Assembly (NCBI GenBank): GCA_026706985.1
Contig: JAPOXR010000018.1
Coordinates: 1-55,912 of the forward strand
Reading direction: 5' to 3'
Source: Paracoccaceae bacterium
GTDB lineage: Bacteria; Pseudomonadota; Alphaproteobacteria; Rhodobacterales; Rhodobacteraceae
DNA: 55,912 nt
Both the position numbers and the translations under genes were made by a program. The notes beneath the pieces were generated by a model. That model had not been told where the DNA came from, made no database searches, and worked only from the letters and a program-made list of their open reading frames with translations. The stretch's first letter is position 1. Every line of letters begins with the position of its first letter. Positions 27,977-39,351 of the stretch are shown here, piece after piece.

Positions 27977-29251
27977 TTATGAATTTTCCCGCAGCACCCT
28001 GCCGGCGAGATAAAGCGAGCCGCAGACGAGGATGCGTGCGCCGGGGGATTCGGCGGCGCTCTGCCGCACCGCTTCCTCAGTTGTCGGCGCGGCTTTGGCA
28101 CGGAAACCGAGTTCGCTCGCGGTCAGAGCGACAGCACTGGCCGACAGCGATGAATCCTCACCCGGAATGACGACGCCGTAAAGGCTGTCTGCGGAGCACC
28201 GCAGTGCCTTCAGGTAACCATGGATGTCTTTGCCCTTCAGCATGCCGCAGACAAGGCGGTTCGCCCGCGCCGGCATTTCCCGGAGCGTTTCCGCCACCGC
28301 CGTCCCGGCCGCAGGATTATGTCCCCCGTCCAGCCAGACTTCAGAGCTGCCGGCGGCGTCAATCAGCGGCCCTCGTTTCAGCTTCTGCATCCGCGCCGGC
28401 CAGGAAGCACGGGTCAGCGCCGCCGTCAGTGCCGAATGTGAAACCCCGATATGGCGGAGAACCGTGACCGCGGCACCGGCATTGCCGATCTGGTGAGGCC
28501 CGATAAGACCGGGCCTCGGAAGCAGCACCTCCCCGTCTGAATTGACATGGCGAAGCCCACCGTCGAAGGGCTCAACCCACCAATCAACACCCTGCACAAG
28601 CAGCGGCGCTTTGACGCGTTCCGCCGATGCACGGATCTCGGACATGGCTTCCGGCAGTTGTTCATTGACCACGCAGGGCACGCCCGGCTTCAGTATACCG
28701 GCCTTTTCGCGGGCAATCCGGCCGATGGTCTCGCCCAGATAGTGCTGGTGATCCAGCGATACCGGCGAGATCACCGTCAAAGCCGGTCGGCGCACCACAT
28801 TGGTGGCGTCAAGACGCCCGCCGAGACCGACTTCGAGCAGGAGCATATCGGCGCGCGACCGGGAAAAAGCGAGCATGGCGGCGCAGGTTGTGATTTCAAA
28901 CAGCGAAATCGGCCTGCCACGGTTGATTTTCTCGCACTCGCTCAGCACTTCAGCCAGCGCATCTTCCTCGATCAGTTGGCCGGCGAGGCGGATGCGCTCG
29001 TGAAATTTAGCCAGATGCGGAGAAATATAAGCATGCACATCCAGCCCCGCCGCTTCCAGGCCGGCGCGGACCATTGCCAGGGTTGATCCCTTGCCGTTGG
29101 TTCCGGCAAAATGGACAACCGGCGGCATCTGGTCTTCGGGATGGCCCAACTCCGCCAGCAGTCGCCGCGGCCGGTTCAGAGTCAAATCAATGCTCTTCGG
29201 GAAGAGGGATTTGAGCCGGTCAAGGATGAGACCGGAATCGGACTGGCTCAT
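27977..29251 (-). CDS. folC: bifunctional folylpolyglutamate synthase / dihydrofolate synthase
   Basis: A 424-residue Mur-ligase-fold enzyme that adds glutamate to dihydropteroate and then extends the polyglutamate tail of folates. The P-loop is HFAGTNGKGST, followed by YISPHL, LLEVGLGGRLDATN and SLDHQHYLG, with LDGGHNP in the C-terminal domain. The ATG at 29251 has GGAG six bases upstream. It directly follows accD, 11 bases after its stop, the usual accD-folC operon of Proteobacteria. Confidence 0.93.
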   Translation of the reverse strand: MSQSDSGLILDRLKSLFPKSIDLTLNRPRRLLAELGHPEDQMPPVVHFAGTNGKGSTLAMVRAGLEAAGLDVHAYISPHLAKFHERIRLAGQLIEEDALAEVLSECEKINRGRPISLFEITTCAAMLAFSRSRADMLLLEVGLGGRLDATNVVRRPALTVISPVSLDHQHYLGETIGRIAREKAGILKPGVPCVVNEQLPEAMSEIRASAERVKAPLLVQGVDWWVEPFDGGLRHVNSDGEVLLPRPGLIGPHQIGNAGAAVTVLRHIGVSHSALTAALTRASWPARMQKLKRGPLIDAAGSSEVWLDGGHNPAAGTAVAETLREMPARANRLVCGMLKGKDIHGYLKALRCSADSLYGVVIPGEDSSLSASAVALTASELGFRAKAAPTTEEAVRQSAAESPGARILVCGSLYLAGRVLRENS

Positions 29252-29262
29252 CAATCTCTCCT

Positions 29263-30165
29263 TCAGGCTGTCTCAGCCACGCTGATCTCACCCATCACCG
29301 CAGGGTCCTTATTCATCAGCATCAAGGCAATCGAGGCGATTTCATCGCGGATTTTCCCCCGATGGGTCACTCTGTCAAGCATTCCGTGCTGCAACAGATG
29401 CTCGGCCCGCTGGAAACCCTCCGGTAGCTTTTCCCGGATCGTCTGCTCGATGACACGCGGGCCGGCGAAACAGATTAACGCTTTCGGCTCGGCAATCTGC
29501 ACATCCCCGAGCATGGCATAGGAAGCTGTCACACCGCCTGTTGTCGGATGCGTCAGCACGACAATATAGGGCAGCGGCGGATCATTCTGCTTCAGGGACT
29601 GCAGGGCAACGGTGGTACGCGGCATCTGCATGAGGCTGAGAATCCCTTCCTGCATCCGTGCCCCTCCGGCGGCGGTGAACAGTGCCAGGGGAGATGAAAG
29701 CTCAACCGCCCTCCGGCAGGCGGCAATGATGGCATTGCCGACATACCGCCCCATTGATCCGCCCATGAAGTTGAAATCCTGCGCCGCCACGACAAATTCC
29801 GTCCGGTGAATCCTGCCCTCGGCAACCAGCATGGCCTCGGCCTCACCGGTTTTCTTCTGTGCCGCCCGCAGCCTCTCGCTGTAGCGTTTCTGATCGCGGA
29901 ATTTCAACGGGTCGACAGAGGGTACCGGCACGGCGATTTCGGTAAAGGCGCCGCCGTCAAACAGCTTCCTGAAACGTTCCCTCGGCGTAATCCCCATATG
30001 GTGATCGCAACTTGGACATACATTCTGGCTGTGATCGAGCTCACGATGATAAAGAATCGCCCCGCATTCATCACATTTCGACCATAAATCCTCAGTGGAG
30101 GATGTCCCCGGGACCTGAAGAATGGACTTGATTTTAGGTCTGACAAAGTTTGTGATCCAATTCAT
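29263..30165 (-). CDS. accD: acetyl-CoA carboxylase carboxyltransferase subunit β
   Basis: A 300-residue AccD, which with AccA transfers carboxyl from carboxybiotin to acetyl-CoA to make malonyl-CoA for fatty acid synthesis. The N-terminal zinc ribbon has cysteines 31, 34, 50 and 53. The crotonase-like core shows FNFMGGSMG, GGARMQEG and HPTTGGVTASYAMLGD. It is the first gene of an accD-folC operon. The trpA gene that often precedes accD is not here. Confidence 0.95.
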   Translation of the reverse strand: MNWITNFVRPKIKSILQVPGTSSTEDLWSKCDECGAILYHRELDHSQNVCPSCDHHMGITPRERFRKLFDGGAFTEIAVPVPSVDPLKFRDQKRYSERLRAAQKKTGEAEAMLVAEGRIHRTEFVVAAQDFNFMGGSMGRYVGNAIIAACRRAVELSSPLALFTAAGGARMQEGILSLMQMPRTTVALQSLKQNDPPLPYIVVLTHPTTGGVTASYAMLGDVQIAEPKALICFAGPRVIEQTIREKLPEGFQRAEHLLQHGMLDRVTHRGKIRDEIASIALMLMNKDPAVMGEISVAETA

Positions 30166-30271
30166 GATCCTGCTCTCCTGCCCGCAGAAGCTGTCAACCT
30201 GATATGCAGATTAAGACGCGATCCATCAAGCCGCTGTTCCGTTCCGTGGCGGCCGGGTTGCCGGGATTTCC

Positions 30272-31051
30272 GTGTCAGCCATGATTACTGACCGCAATCT
30301 GCATCCTTTTTTCCTCCATTCGCGCTTTCCCTCCCCGGTGCCGATCGCGCATCGCGGCTATTCAGCGAAATTTCCGGAAAACACAATGCCCGCCTTCGAA
30401 GCGGCGGTCGGGCTCGGTTTCGAGTATATCGAAACCGATATCCATGCCACCGCGGACGGATTCCTCGCAGCCTGTCACGATAAGTCGCTTGCCCGGACGG
30501 TGGGCGAGGACCAGCGGATCGGTGATCTCAGCCGGGCCGAGCTTTCCCGGATCCGGCTCGCCGGCGGCGAGCGCATCCCACTGCTGGCGGATCTGCTCGA
30601 CGCATTTCCGGAAACCAGAATCAATATTGACCCGAAACACGATGCCGCGGTTGAACCTTTGCTGAGTCTCCTCCGCGAGCGCAGGCTGTGGGAGCGCGTC
30701 TGTGTCGGTTCGTTCTCCAGTCGGCGGCTGCGGTATCTGCGCCGTGCAGCCGGCGACAGGCTGTGCACTTCCGCCGGTCCACGGGAAATCATCCGTCTCA
30801 GCCTGACGGCGCGGGGACTGCCGGTCGGGCGACTGCAGGCTGACTGCGTCCAGGTGCCACCCTACCGTTACCGCATGCGGGTGGTGGATGCGGCGCTGGT
30901 ATCCGCCGCTCACAAACAGGGCCTGCCGGTGCATGTGTGGACGGTCAACCGGCAACAGGACATGCGGGATCTGCTTGATCTCGGTGTTGATGGCATCATG
31001 ACCGATGAAGCCGCAATGGCAATGGACTTGTTCAAGAAGCATTATTGGTGA
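30272..31051 (+). CDS. glycerophosphodiester phosphodiesterase family protein
   Basis: A 259-residue GDPD-fold enzyme that hydrolyses glycerophosphodiesters to sn-glycerol-3-phosphate and an alcohol. The signature is IAHRGYSAKFPENT, then ETDIHATADG and the catalytic CHDKSLART. INIDPKHD and the C-terminal HVWTVN and GVDGIMTD complete the barrel. No signal peptide is visible, so it should be cytoplasmic. The start is a GTG at 30272, or the ATG three codons later. It is divergent from accD and upstream of ilvD. Confidence 0.85.
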   Translation: MSAMITDRNLHPFFLHSRFPSPVPIAHRGYSAKFPENTMPAFEAAVGLGFEYIETDIHATADGFLAACHDKSLARTVGEDQRIGDLSRAELSRIRLAGGERIPLLADLLDAFPETRINIDPKHDAAVEPLLSLLRERRLWERVCVGSFSSRRLRYLRRAAGDRLCTSAGPREIIRLSLTARGLPVGRLQADCVQVPPYRYRMRVVDAALVSAAHKQGLPVHVWTVNRQQDMRDLLDLGVDGIMTDEAAMAMDLFKKHYW

Positions 31052-31105
31052 CATTGCCCGGCAGGTGCGTTGCGGGCTAAAGACGCATCTTGATTCAGGC
31101 AACGC

Positions 31106-32857
31106 ATGAAAAGGGATACGGTGATGAAAGATTTCGGCTTTGACAAGTCTGCGCTTCCCAGCCGGCATGTCAGTGAAGGACCGGCGCGGGCGCCGCATCG
31201 ATCCTATTACTTCGCCATGGGGCTGACCGATGCCGAAATCGCGCAGCCCTTCATCGGCGTGGCAACCTGTTGGAATGAGGCGGCGCCGTGCAACATCGCC
31301 CTCAACCGGCAGGCGCAGGCGGTTAAACTCGGCGTCAAGGCGGCTCAAGGCACGCCGCGGGAATTCACCACCATCACCGTCACTGACGGAATTGCCATGG
31401 GGCATGAAGGCATGAAATCGTCGCTGGCCTCGAGGGAAGCCATTGCCGACACGGTGGAACTGACAATGCGCGGCCATTGCTATGACGCACTTGTCGGCCT
31501 CGCCGGCTGCGACAAATCCCTGCCCGGCATGATGATGGCCATGGTGCGCCTGAATGTGCCTTCGGTGTTCGTCTATGGCGGCTCCATCCTGCCAGGCCGT
31601 CTCGACGGCAAGGATGTGACGGTTCAGGATGTGTTTGAAGCTGTCGGACGCCATCAGGCAGGCAACATGTCAGACAAGGCGCTCGCTGTTCTGGAACGCG
31701 TTGCCTGTCCCTCGGCAGGGGCCTGTGGCGGGCAGTTCACGGCAAACACAATGGCCTGCGTGTCCGAAGCCCTTGGATTGGCACTGCCGAATTCCTCCGG
31801 CGCGCCTGCCCCCTATGAAAGCCGCGACCGCTATTGCGAAGCCTCCGGCGCCGCGGTGATGAATCTGCTTGATCTCAACCTCCGGGCACGTGACATCGTG
31901 ACCCGCAAATCGCTTGAAAATGCAGCGCGGGTAGTCGCCTGCACCGGCGGCTCGACGAATGCCGGGTTGCACCTACCCGCAATCGCACATGAAGCCGGAA
32001 TCGAGTTCGACCTGTTCGATGTCTGCGATATCTTTCGCGAAACGCCCTACTTTGTCGATATGAAGCCGGGCGGGAATTTTGTTGCCAAGGATCTCTACGA
32101 AGCCGGCGGCGTGCCGGTTGTTATGAATGAGCTGCGCAAGATCGGTCTGCTGCATGAGGATTGTGTCACTGCAACCGGGCGAAGCATGGGCGAGGAACTC
32201 GACGAGGTGGAACGCGAGGCGGATGGAAGGGTCATTTACCCTGCATCCAAGCCGCTGTCCGCAACCGGCGGTGTAGTCGGACTGAAAGGCAATCTCGCGC
32301 CCGACGGCGCCATCGTGAAAATCGCCGGCATGAGCAAGGAGCAAATCGTGTTCACCGGTCCGGCACGTGTCTTTGAATGCGAGGAAGAGGCGTTTGAGGC
32401 GGTCAAGCAGCGGTCCTACAAAGAGGGTGAAGTGATCGTCATCCGCAATGAGGGACCCGCCGGCGGACCGGGCATGCGTGAAATGCTGTCAACCACGGCG
32501 GCGCTTTCCGGCCAGGGAATGGGCAAGAAGGTGGCGCTGATTACCGATGGAAGGTTCTCCGGTGCGACGCGCGGATTCTGTGTCGGACATGTCGGCCCGG
32601 AGGCTGCCCATGGCGGACCGATCGCATTGCTCAAAGATGGTGATCTGATCACCATTGACGCCGAGCAGGGCCTGCTGTCGGTTGATCTTTCAGACGCCGA
32701 ACTGGAAGAGCGCGGATCCGCCTGGGGCGGACCGCGGGAGACGATTTACACCTCCGGCGCGCTGTGGAAATATGCCCAGCTCGTCGGCTCGACCCGCAAG
32801 GGTGCGGTGACGCATCCGGGCGGCGGCGGCGAGGCGCATATCTACATGGATCTTTGA
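31106..32857 (+). CDS. ilvD: dihydroxy-acid dehydratase
   Basis: A 583-residue enzyme of branched-chain amino acid synthesis, which dehydrates 2,3-dihydroxy acids to 2-oxo acids. Three cysteines at the Fe-S site positions are present: C55 (VATCWNEAAPC), C135 (GLAGCDKSLPG) and C207 (GACGGQFTANT). The C-terminal DGRFSGATRGFCVGHVGPEA is the classical second signature. Length fits. ATG at 31106, with a second ATG at 31124 as alternative. No other ilv genes are in the window. Confidence 0.94.
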   Translation: MKRDTVMKDFGFDKSALPSRHVSEGPARAPHRSYYFAMGLTDAEIAQPFIGVATCWNEAAPCNIALNRQAQAVKLGVKAAQGTPREFTTITVTDGIAMGHEGMKSSLASREAIADTVELTMRGHCYDALVGLAGCDKSLPGMMMAMVRLNVPSVFVYGGSILPGRLDGKDVTVQDVFEAVGRHQAGNMSDKALAVLERVACPSAGACGGQFTANTMACVSEALGLALPNSSGAPAPYESRDRYCEASGAAVMNLLDLNLRARDIVTRKSLENAARVVACTGGSTNAGLHLPAIAHEAGIEFDLFDVCDIFRETPYFVDMKPGGNFVAKDLYEAGGVPVVMNELRKIGLLHEDCVTATGRSMGEELDEVEREADGRVIYPASKPLSATGGVVGLKGNLAPDGAIVKIAGMSKEQIVFTGPARVFECEEEAFEAVKQRSYKEGEVIVIRNEGPAGGPGMREMLSTTAALSGQGMGKKVALITDGRFSGATRGFCVGHVGPEAAHGGPIALLKDGDLITIDAEQGLLSVDLSDAELEERGSAWGGPRETIYTSGALWKYAQLVGSTRKGAVTHPGGGGEAHIYMDL

Positions 32858-32874
32858 CTTTCGATCGACGCTGA

Positions 32875-34911
<2,037 letters not shown>

Positions 34912-34938
34912 ATACCCCGTCTGCCGCAGCCCGACCGC

Positions 34939-36078
34939 TCAAATTGTCAACTGATAAAGCCGTCGCGTGGTTTCACGGGTCATCGTGACCGGATTGCTGC
35001 CGGCGCACGGATCCTTGAGGGCCATTTCGGTCATCAAATCGATGGCTTCCGGCTGCACACCAAGATCACGCAGCCCGGACGGCAATTCAAGCTCCGCATG
35101 CAGTTCCGCCGCAAAACCGGAAAATGCGGCAAAGCTGTCACCGACGCCGAGATAAGCCGCGGCAAGTGCGAGCTTACTTTCAATTTCCGGTCGGTTGAAT
35201 TCGAGCACGGCCTGCATCACGACCGCATTTGTCGTGCCGTGATGGGTATCGAACAGCGCTCCAGCCGGATGCGACAGGGCATGAATCGCCCCGAGACCCT
35301 TTTGGAATGCCACCGCACCCATTGATGCCGCGCTCATCATGTCGGCCCTTGCCTCCAGATCATCGGGGCAGCGGTAAGCACGCCGCAGCGATTTCCGGAC
35401 CAATCGCATTCCTTCAATCGCGATTCCCTGGCTCATCGGGTGAAAGCCCGGTGCGCAATAGGCCTCAAGGCAATGCGCAAAGGCATCCATGCCGGTTCCG
35501 GCGGTGATCGCCGGTGGCAGTCCTATGGTCAGTTCCGGATCGCAGATCACCTGCTTCGGCAAAACCTTCGGGTGAAAGATGATTTTCTTCACCCGGGTTT
35601 CGGTATTCGTGATCACGGACGCGCGCCCCACTTCGGATCCGGTTCCGGCGGTTGTCGGCACCGCGACACTCGGCCGGATCGCGTCAGCATCGGCACGCTT
35701 CCAGTAATCGCCGATATCCTCAAAATCCCACACCGGTCTCGACTGGCCGGCCATGAAGGCGATCATCTTGCCGAGATCCAGACCGGAGCCGCCACCGAAA
35801 CCGACCACCCCATCGAAACCTCCCTCAAGGAAGGCTTCAATTCCGGCATTCAAATTCCGGTCTGTCGGATTCGGTCCGACATCCGCAAACAACGCCCGGC
35901 CGAATCCAGACTCCTCAAGAATTGAAAGTGCCCGCTCGGTGATACTCAACCCGGCTATTCCCCGGTCGGTCACAAGGAGCGGTCGGCTGATGCCCGCCTC
36001 CCGGCAAGCCAGCGGCAATTCTTCGATGCGGCCGGGTCCGAACCGGATCGCTGTCGGATAACTCCAGTTGCCGATCAT
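34939..36078 (-). CDS. iron-containing alcohol dehydrogenase
   Basis: A 379-residue group III (Fe-type) alcohol dehydrogenase. The NAD-binding GGGSGLDLGK, the TTAGTGSEVG motif and the metal ligand region GMDAFAHCLEAY ... HALSHPAGALFDTHHG are complete. These enzymes oxidise primary alcohols or reduce aldehydes; the substrate is not predictable. The start codon overlaps the 3' end of the DUF3883 gene by four bases, so the pair is translationally coupled. It is convergent with fadH. Confidence 0.88.
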   Translation of the reverse strand: MIGNWSYPTAIRFGPGRIEELPLACREAGISRPLLVTDRGIAGLSITERALSILEESGFGRALFADVGPNPTDRNLNAGIEAFLEGGFDGVVGFGGGSGLDLGKMIAFMAGQSRPVWDFEDIGDYWKRADADAIRPSVAVPTTAGTGSEVGRASVITNTETRVKKIIFHPKVLPKQVICDPELTIGLPPAITAGTGMDAFAHCLEAYCAPGFHPMSQGIAIEGMRLVRKSLRRAYRCPDDLEARADMMSAASMGAVAFQKGLGAIHALSHPAGALFDTHHGTTNAVVMQAVLEFNRPEIESKLALAAAYLGVGDSFAAFSGFAAELHAELELPSGLRDLGVQPEAIDLMTEMALKDPCAGSNPVTMTRETTRRLYQLTI

Positions 36079-36962
36079 CGGGGAACCGTTTCCTTCTGCC
36101 CGCTCGGCAAAGCACGGAAGGAGATCGGAGTCAGGTCAAGGTTATCCGATAGTGGCGGCCTGACCCTGTATGCCCGCCGCCGAATGTTGAAATTGTACAG
36201 GCGTACGATCCGGTAAGTCCCGATATGTCGCTCACCGGTTTCAAATTCATTCCGTGTCAGGAAAAACGGAACCGTCCTGCCGCCGGTCGTTGATTTGACC
36301 TCAAGCAGGCGCTCCTGTCCCGCTTCTTCTCCCTCACCCTTGTAGGAACGGATGTCATAGCCATGACCGTCACCATCGAGAGCGGCGACCCAGCGGACTT
36401 TCTCAGCCAAATCGTCCCGGCCGAGCAATGACAACCTCTGCTTCTCATGCGCGACAACGCGACTCTCACCCGCCTTACCCAGTTTCCGGTTGCGGGCATC
36501 GCGTTCGGCAGGGTCGCCATAGGAGGATATGACAGAATTCCACACTTCCTGATCCAAACCTTCCGGGTTGATGAATTCTCCTATTGCGGGGGGTTCGTCA
36601 TCAAACTCGATCAGCGCTCCTGTGTCAGGCCCGGCTTCGATCCGCTCCCCCGTCAGCAACCCGTGCAGCTGCTGATCCCGCTGCAGCATGGCGCCTATCA
36701 CATCCGACAATGCCTGCTGAAAATTCCGCGCCGGTTTGTAACCGGCAATGAAGGGAATCCCGAACCTCTCAAGAGCAGCACTGATATTCTGATGCTTGTA
36801 TTCGACCGATCCCTTTGACCGGTCTATGGACCGCATCAGCCGCCTGCGATGCGCGGATTTGTTATACGGCGTTCCGGACTGCTCCAGCCGCAGCATTTCG
36901 AGATAATCAGCGATGACCGCTTCGATCTCGTCCCTGGACCAATTCTGTCCTGCTTTTGCCAT
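36075..36962 (-). CDS. DUF3883 domain protein, nuclease-like
   Basis: A 295-residue protein. The C-terminal half (about residues 160-270) carries a DUF3883-type domain: GHGYDIRSY, then RLLEVKSTTGG and a FFLTRNEF segment. This D ... E-x-K pattern resembles the PD-(D/E)xK nuclease fold. DUF3883 domains are frequent in restriction and defence proteins. The N-terminal ~120 residues are helical and unassigned. It overlaps the alcohol dehydrogenase gene in an odd pairing of metabolic and defence-like genes. ATG at 36962; a TTG one codon earlier is also possible; the ribosome-binding site is weak. Confidence 0.68.
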   Translation of the reverse strand: MAKAGQNWSRDEIEAVIADYLEMLRLEQSGTPYNKSAHRRRLMRSIDRSKGSVEYKHQNISAALERFGIPFIAGYKPARNFQQALSDVIGAMLQRDQQLHGLLTGERIEAGPDTGALIEFDDEPPAIGEFINPEGLDQEVWNSVISSYGDPAERDARNRKLGKAGESRVVAHEKQRLSLLGRDDLAEKVRWVAALDGDGHGYDIRSYKGEGEEAGQERLLEVKSTTGGRTVPFFLTRNEFETGERHIGTYRIVRLYNFNIRRRAYRVRPPLSDNLDLTPISFRALPSGQKETVPR

Positions 36963-37171
36963 CAAGCCACAACCATCACATGAAAATCACGATACATTCC
37001 AATTTCATAAAGCGTCGCGACAACCTGCAGAAGTCATCATGTCGCCAAAGCTACCGTTCGGCGGAAAGGGCATCAAGGGCCTCTGGAATGAGTACAGATT
37101 CTCTCACCCTTCACCTTGACCGGACTACAAGGTCACAAATGTGATCGGGCGAACGCATGCAGGCGACAAGG

Positions 37172-37324
37172 AGAAACGAATTCTACAACGTTCAGGACAC
37201 AACGGTTAACATCACCGGGATCAACCCAATGATCGACCGCTGTCTCAAGCCATACAACAGCTGGAGACCGCTTGATGGAATGACCCCGGACGAATATCTC
37301 AATCTCAATGCATGGCGAATCAAT
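37172..37324 (+). pseudogene. 3' remnant of an integrase-core (IS3/IS481-like) transposase
   Basis: About 45 codons in one frame match the C-terminal end of retroviral-integrase-type transposases: RRNEFYNVQD, then INPMIDRCLKPYNSWRPLDG and MTPDEYLN, comparable to the YN-x-RPH ... L-x-YLTP-x-EY pattern of the family. The 5' part is missing and no terminal repeats were found. It ends just before the ISAs1 element, which inserted 24 bases further on. Confidence 0.6.
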
Positions 37325-37347
37325 GGGACCCCTGATTCTCAAATGTA

Positions 37348-37356
37348 GCGAGCAGG
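37348..37356. repeat. target-site duplication, left copy (GCGAGCAGG)
   Basis: Nine bases immediately left of the ISAs1 element, identical to the nine bases at 38603-38611 on its right side. A 9-bp duplication is within the range known for the ISAs1 family. Confidence 0.9.
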
Positions 37357-38602
37357 CAGGGCAATCGCGTTTGAAAATATTCCTTTTTGATTTCCTCCTG
37401 GATTCTGTGTTGCCGCATGATTTCCTGTTGAGAAACAACAGGCTGAGGCAGTGTGATGCGGGATCCGGCATGGATATCCGCGGGGGTGGAAGACCCCCGT
37501 GCCGGCAACGCGGTCCGTCATGATCTCCATGAAATGCTCATGATTGCGCTTTTATGCGTGATCCGCGGGGCCGGACATGCACCGACATGGCTCTTTCCGG
37601 GCGTTCAAAGGAGGAGTTTCTCCGCCGTTTCATGAGGCCTGAGCACGGTATCCCGGGCCATGACGCCTTCTCCGCGCTGTTCAGGATTATCGATCCCGGA
37701 GGTCTGGGCAGGGTGCTCACCCGTCTGGCGGAGGACTGGTCCCGGCGGTCCGGTCCGGACGTGATCGCCATCGACGGCAAGACGCTGAGGCGGTCCTTTG
37801 AGGACGCATCGGAGCGTGTGCCGCTGCACGTGGTCAGCGCCTTCGCCGCCGGTGCCCGTCTGACACCCGGACAGGTGAGGGTTGAGGGTAAGTCCAATGA
37901 GATCACGGCGATGCCGGCGCTTCCGGATATCAGGGGCGGCACTGTGACCGCCGGTGCCATGCACACGCTGCGGCCGACGGCGGAACAGATCATTGCCAAA
38001 GGCGGCGGCTGTGCCCCGGCCCTCAGGGGTGACCGGGGGGCGCTCCGTGATGATGTGCGGTACCATATGGCGGACCCGGAATACGCGGAAAAGATGTTGT
38101 GTCTCAAAGACGCGGGCAGGGATCACGGCCGCATTGAGATCCGTGAGGCGACCGTCTGTCATGATATCGACATACTGCGGGACCGGCACCACTGGCCCGG
38201 TCTCCAGGCTGTCGGGAAAGTCACCGCGGTGAGGGAGAACAAGAGGGGACAGAACACGGACACCCGTTACTTCCTTCTCAGTGGAAAGCCTGATCCGGAG
38301 CGCTTCCTGAAAACGGTGCGCTCGCACTGGGCCGTGGAGAATTCCCTCCACTGGGTACTGGATGTGACCATGGGGGAGGACAGCCTGCGCAACCGGAAGG
38401 ACAACGGTCCGGAGAACCTGGCGCTGATGCGGAAGCTGGCGCTCAACCTGGCGCGGGTCACGCCGACAGCGAAAAAGGAATCAATGCGCGGCAAGCTGAT
38501 GAGAGCCGGATGGGACAATGACTTCCTGCTGAAACTGATCAGCTCCGCATCGAACCTCGCAAAGGACGCCAAACCCGGAAAAATCCAAACGCGATAGCCC
38601 TG
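37357..38602 (+). mobile_element. ISAs1-family insertion sequence, complete
   Basis: A 1,246-bp element with imperfect terminal inverted repeats. The left end starts CAGGGCAATCGCGTTTG and the right end, read inward, starts CAGGGCTATCGCGTTTG. It is flanked by the 9-bp direct repeat GCGAGCAGG and holds one transposase gene. Both termini and the target duplication are intact, so the insertion is structurally complete, though the transposase frame is broken. The 3' end of a second copy, in opposite orientation, lies at the right window edge. Confidence 0.92.
37456..38597 (+). pseudogene. ISAs1-family transposase, frameshifted
   Basis: The DDE transposase of the element. The N-terminal part (EDPRAGNAVRHDLHEMLMIA) is in one frame. 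The rest, from about CTDMALSGRSKEEFLRRF to the stop at 38597, is in the -1 frame; it contains VIAIDGKTLRRSF, LRGDRGALRDDV and the C-terminal HWAVENSLHWVLDVTMGEDSLR. The switch lies around 37566-37580 in a CGCGGGGCCGG stretch. A one-base deletion is the simplest reason; a programmed -1 shift is possible but I see no classical slippery heptamer. Confidence 0.8.
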
Positions 38603-38611
38603 GCGAGCAGG
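38603..38611. repeat. target-site duplication, right copy (GCGAGCAGG)
   Basis: Identical to 37348-37356 and directly abutting the right inverted repeat of the ISAs1 element. Confidence 0.9.
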
Positions 38612-38727
38612 TACAGGAGATTGACAGGAGAGCTTCGGGCCGGTACAGACTGTTGTCATGGGGAGATCCCGCTTTTGAGCCGGTTGTTTTTCGATTTCAA
38701 CAGCTTACAGCAGAATCTCCCCTGTAT

Positions 38728-39009
38728 TCAACCCTTGGTTTGAAATATCCGGGCTAGTTCGCGGGCCTTCTTGTTTTGCCATCGGCGTGCCGAGACCCTT
38801 TTCCCGTAGACTGGTATTTGGATCTCCAGGCACCCGTATACGACCCGTTCCAAGATTCGCTTGAGGCAAGGAACAATGTCGTCAAGGCGGTCCTCTGTGG
38901 ACATCTGCAATGTGGCTACCTGGACGATCTTTCTCACATCCCGCTTGGTTTTGGCGAGGGTTCTGGCGTAAGAATGAAATTCGCGTCGGATCCCTCGTTT
39001 GGCAGCCAT
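38728..39009 (-). CDS. small basic protein of unknown function
   Basis: A 93-residue Lys/Arg-rich protein (MAAKRGIRREFHSYAR ... ELARIFQTKG) that I do not recognise. In favour of a real gene are a very strong purine Shine-Dalgarno (GGGAGGAAGGGGAGG) just before the ATG at 39009 and a plausible amino-acid composition. Against it are the mosaic surroundings of IS and toxin-antitoxin debris and the lack of a partner. It lies divergent from the following Phd/PIN pair. Confidence 0.42.
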   Translation of the reverse strand: MAAKRGIRREFHSYARTLAKTKRDVRKIVQVATLQMSTEDRLDDIVPCLKRILERVVYGCLEIQIPVYGKRVSARRWQNKKARELARIFQTKG

Positions 39010-39351
39010 TTACCTCCCCTTCCTCCCAATTTCGCAACCCCGGCTCCGCCCTTCCGCACGGTAGGCTCGCATCGCTGGAGTTCTGCTGGCGATCTGGCGA
39101 TCTGGCGATCATCTGGCTACATGGGACCGTTCGGCACTGTCAATCCGAGTCAGCTTGCTTGTTGCCGACAGAGAGGAGTTTGCGCTCTTGATAAGGCTGG
39201 CGGGGCCTCAGACGCCTCCGGTTCTGGGCCAACCTCACTGCGGCATTTATGGGTCCTGGTGCATGGCTGCGTGATAAGCAGTGCCCCGGCGGCCCGGTTG
39301 CCGAATCTGGTGCTGCAAGCTATTGTGACTACATTGGTGCGGGAGGAAGTC

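Noticed and set aside
38612-38727. Possible MITE: TACAGGAGATT near 38612 and AATCTCCCCTGTA near 38711
   Set aside because: The inverted ends match only imperfectly, there is no target duplication, and no second copy was seen in the window.
38776-39351. Long N-terminal part of the open frame that ends in the Phd antitoxin
   Set aside because: The antitoxin has its own GGAGG and ATG at 39352. The upstream translation has no recognisable domain and is antisense to another candidate gene.
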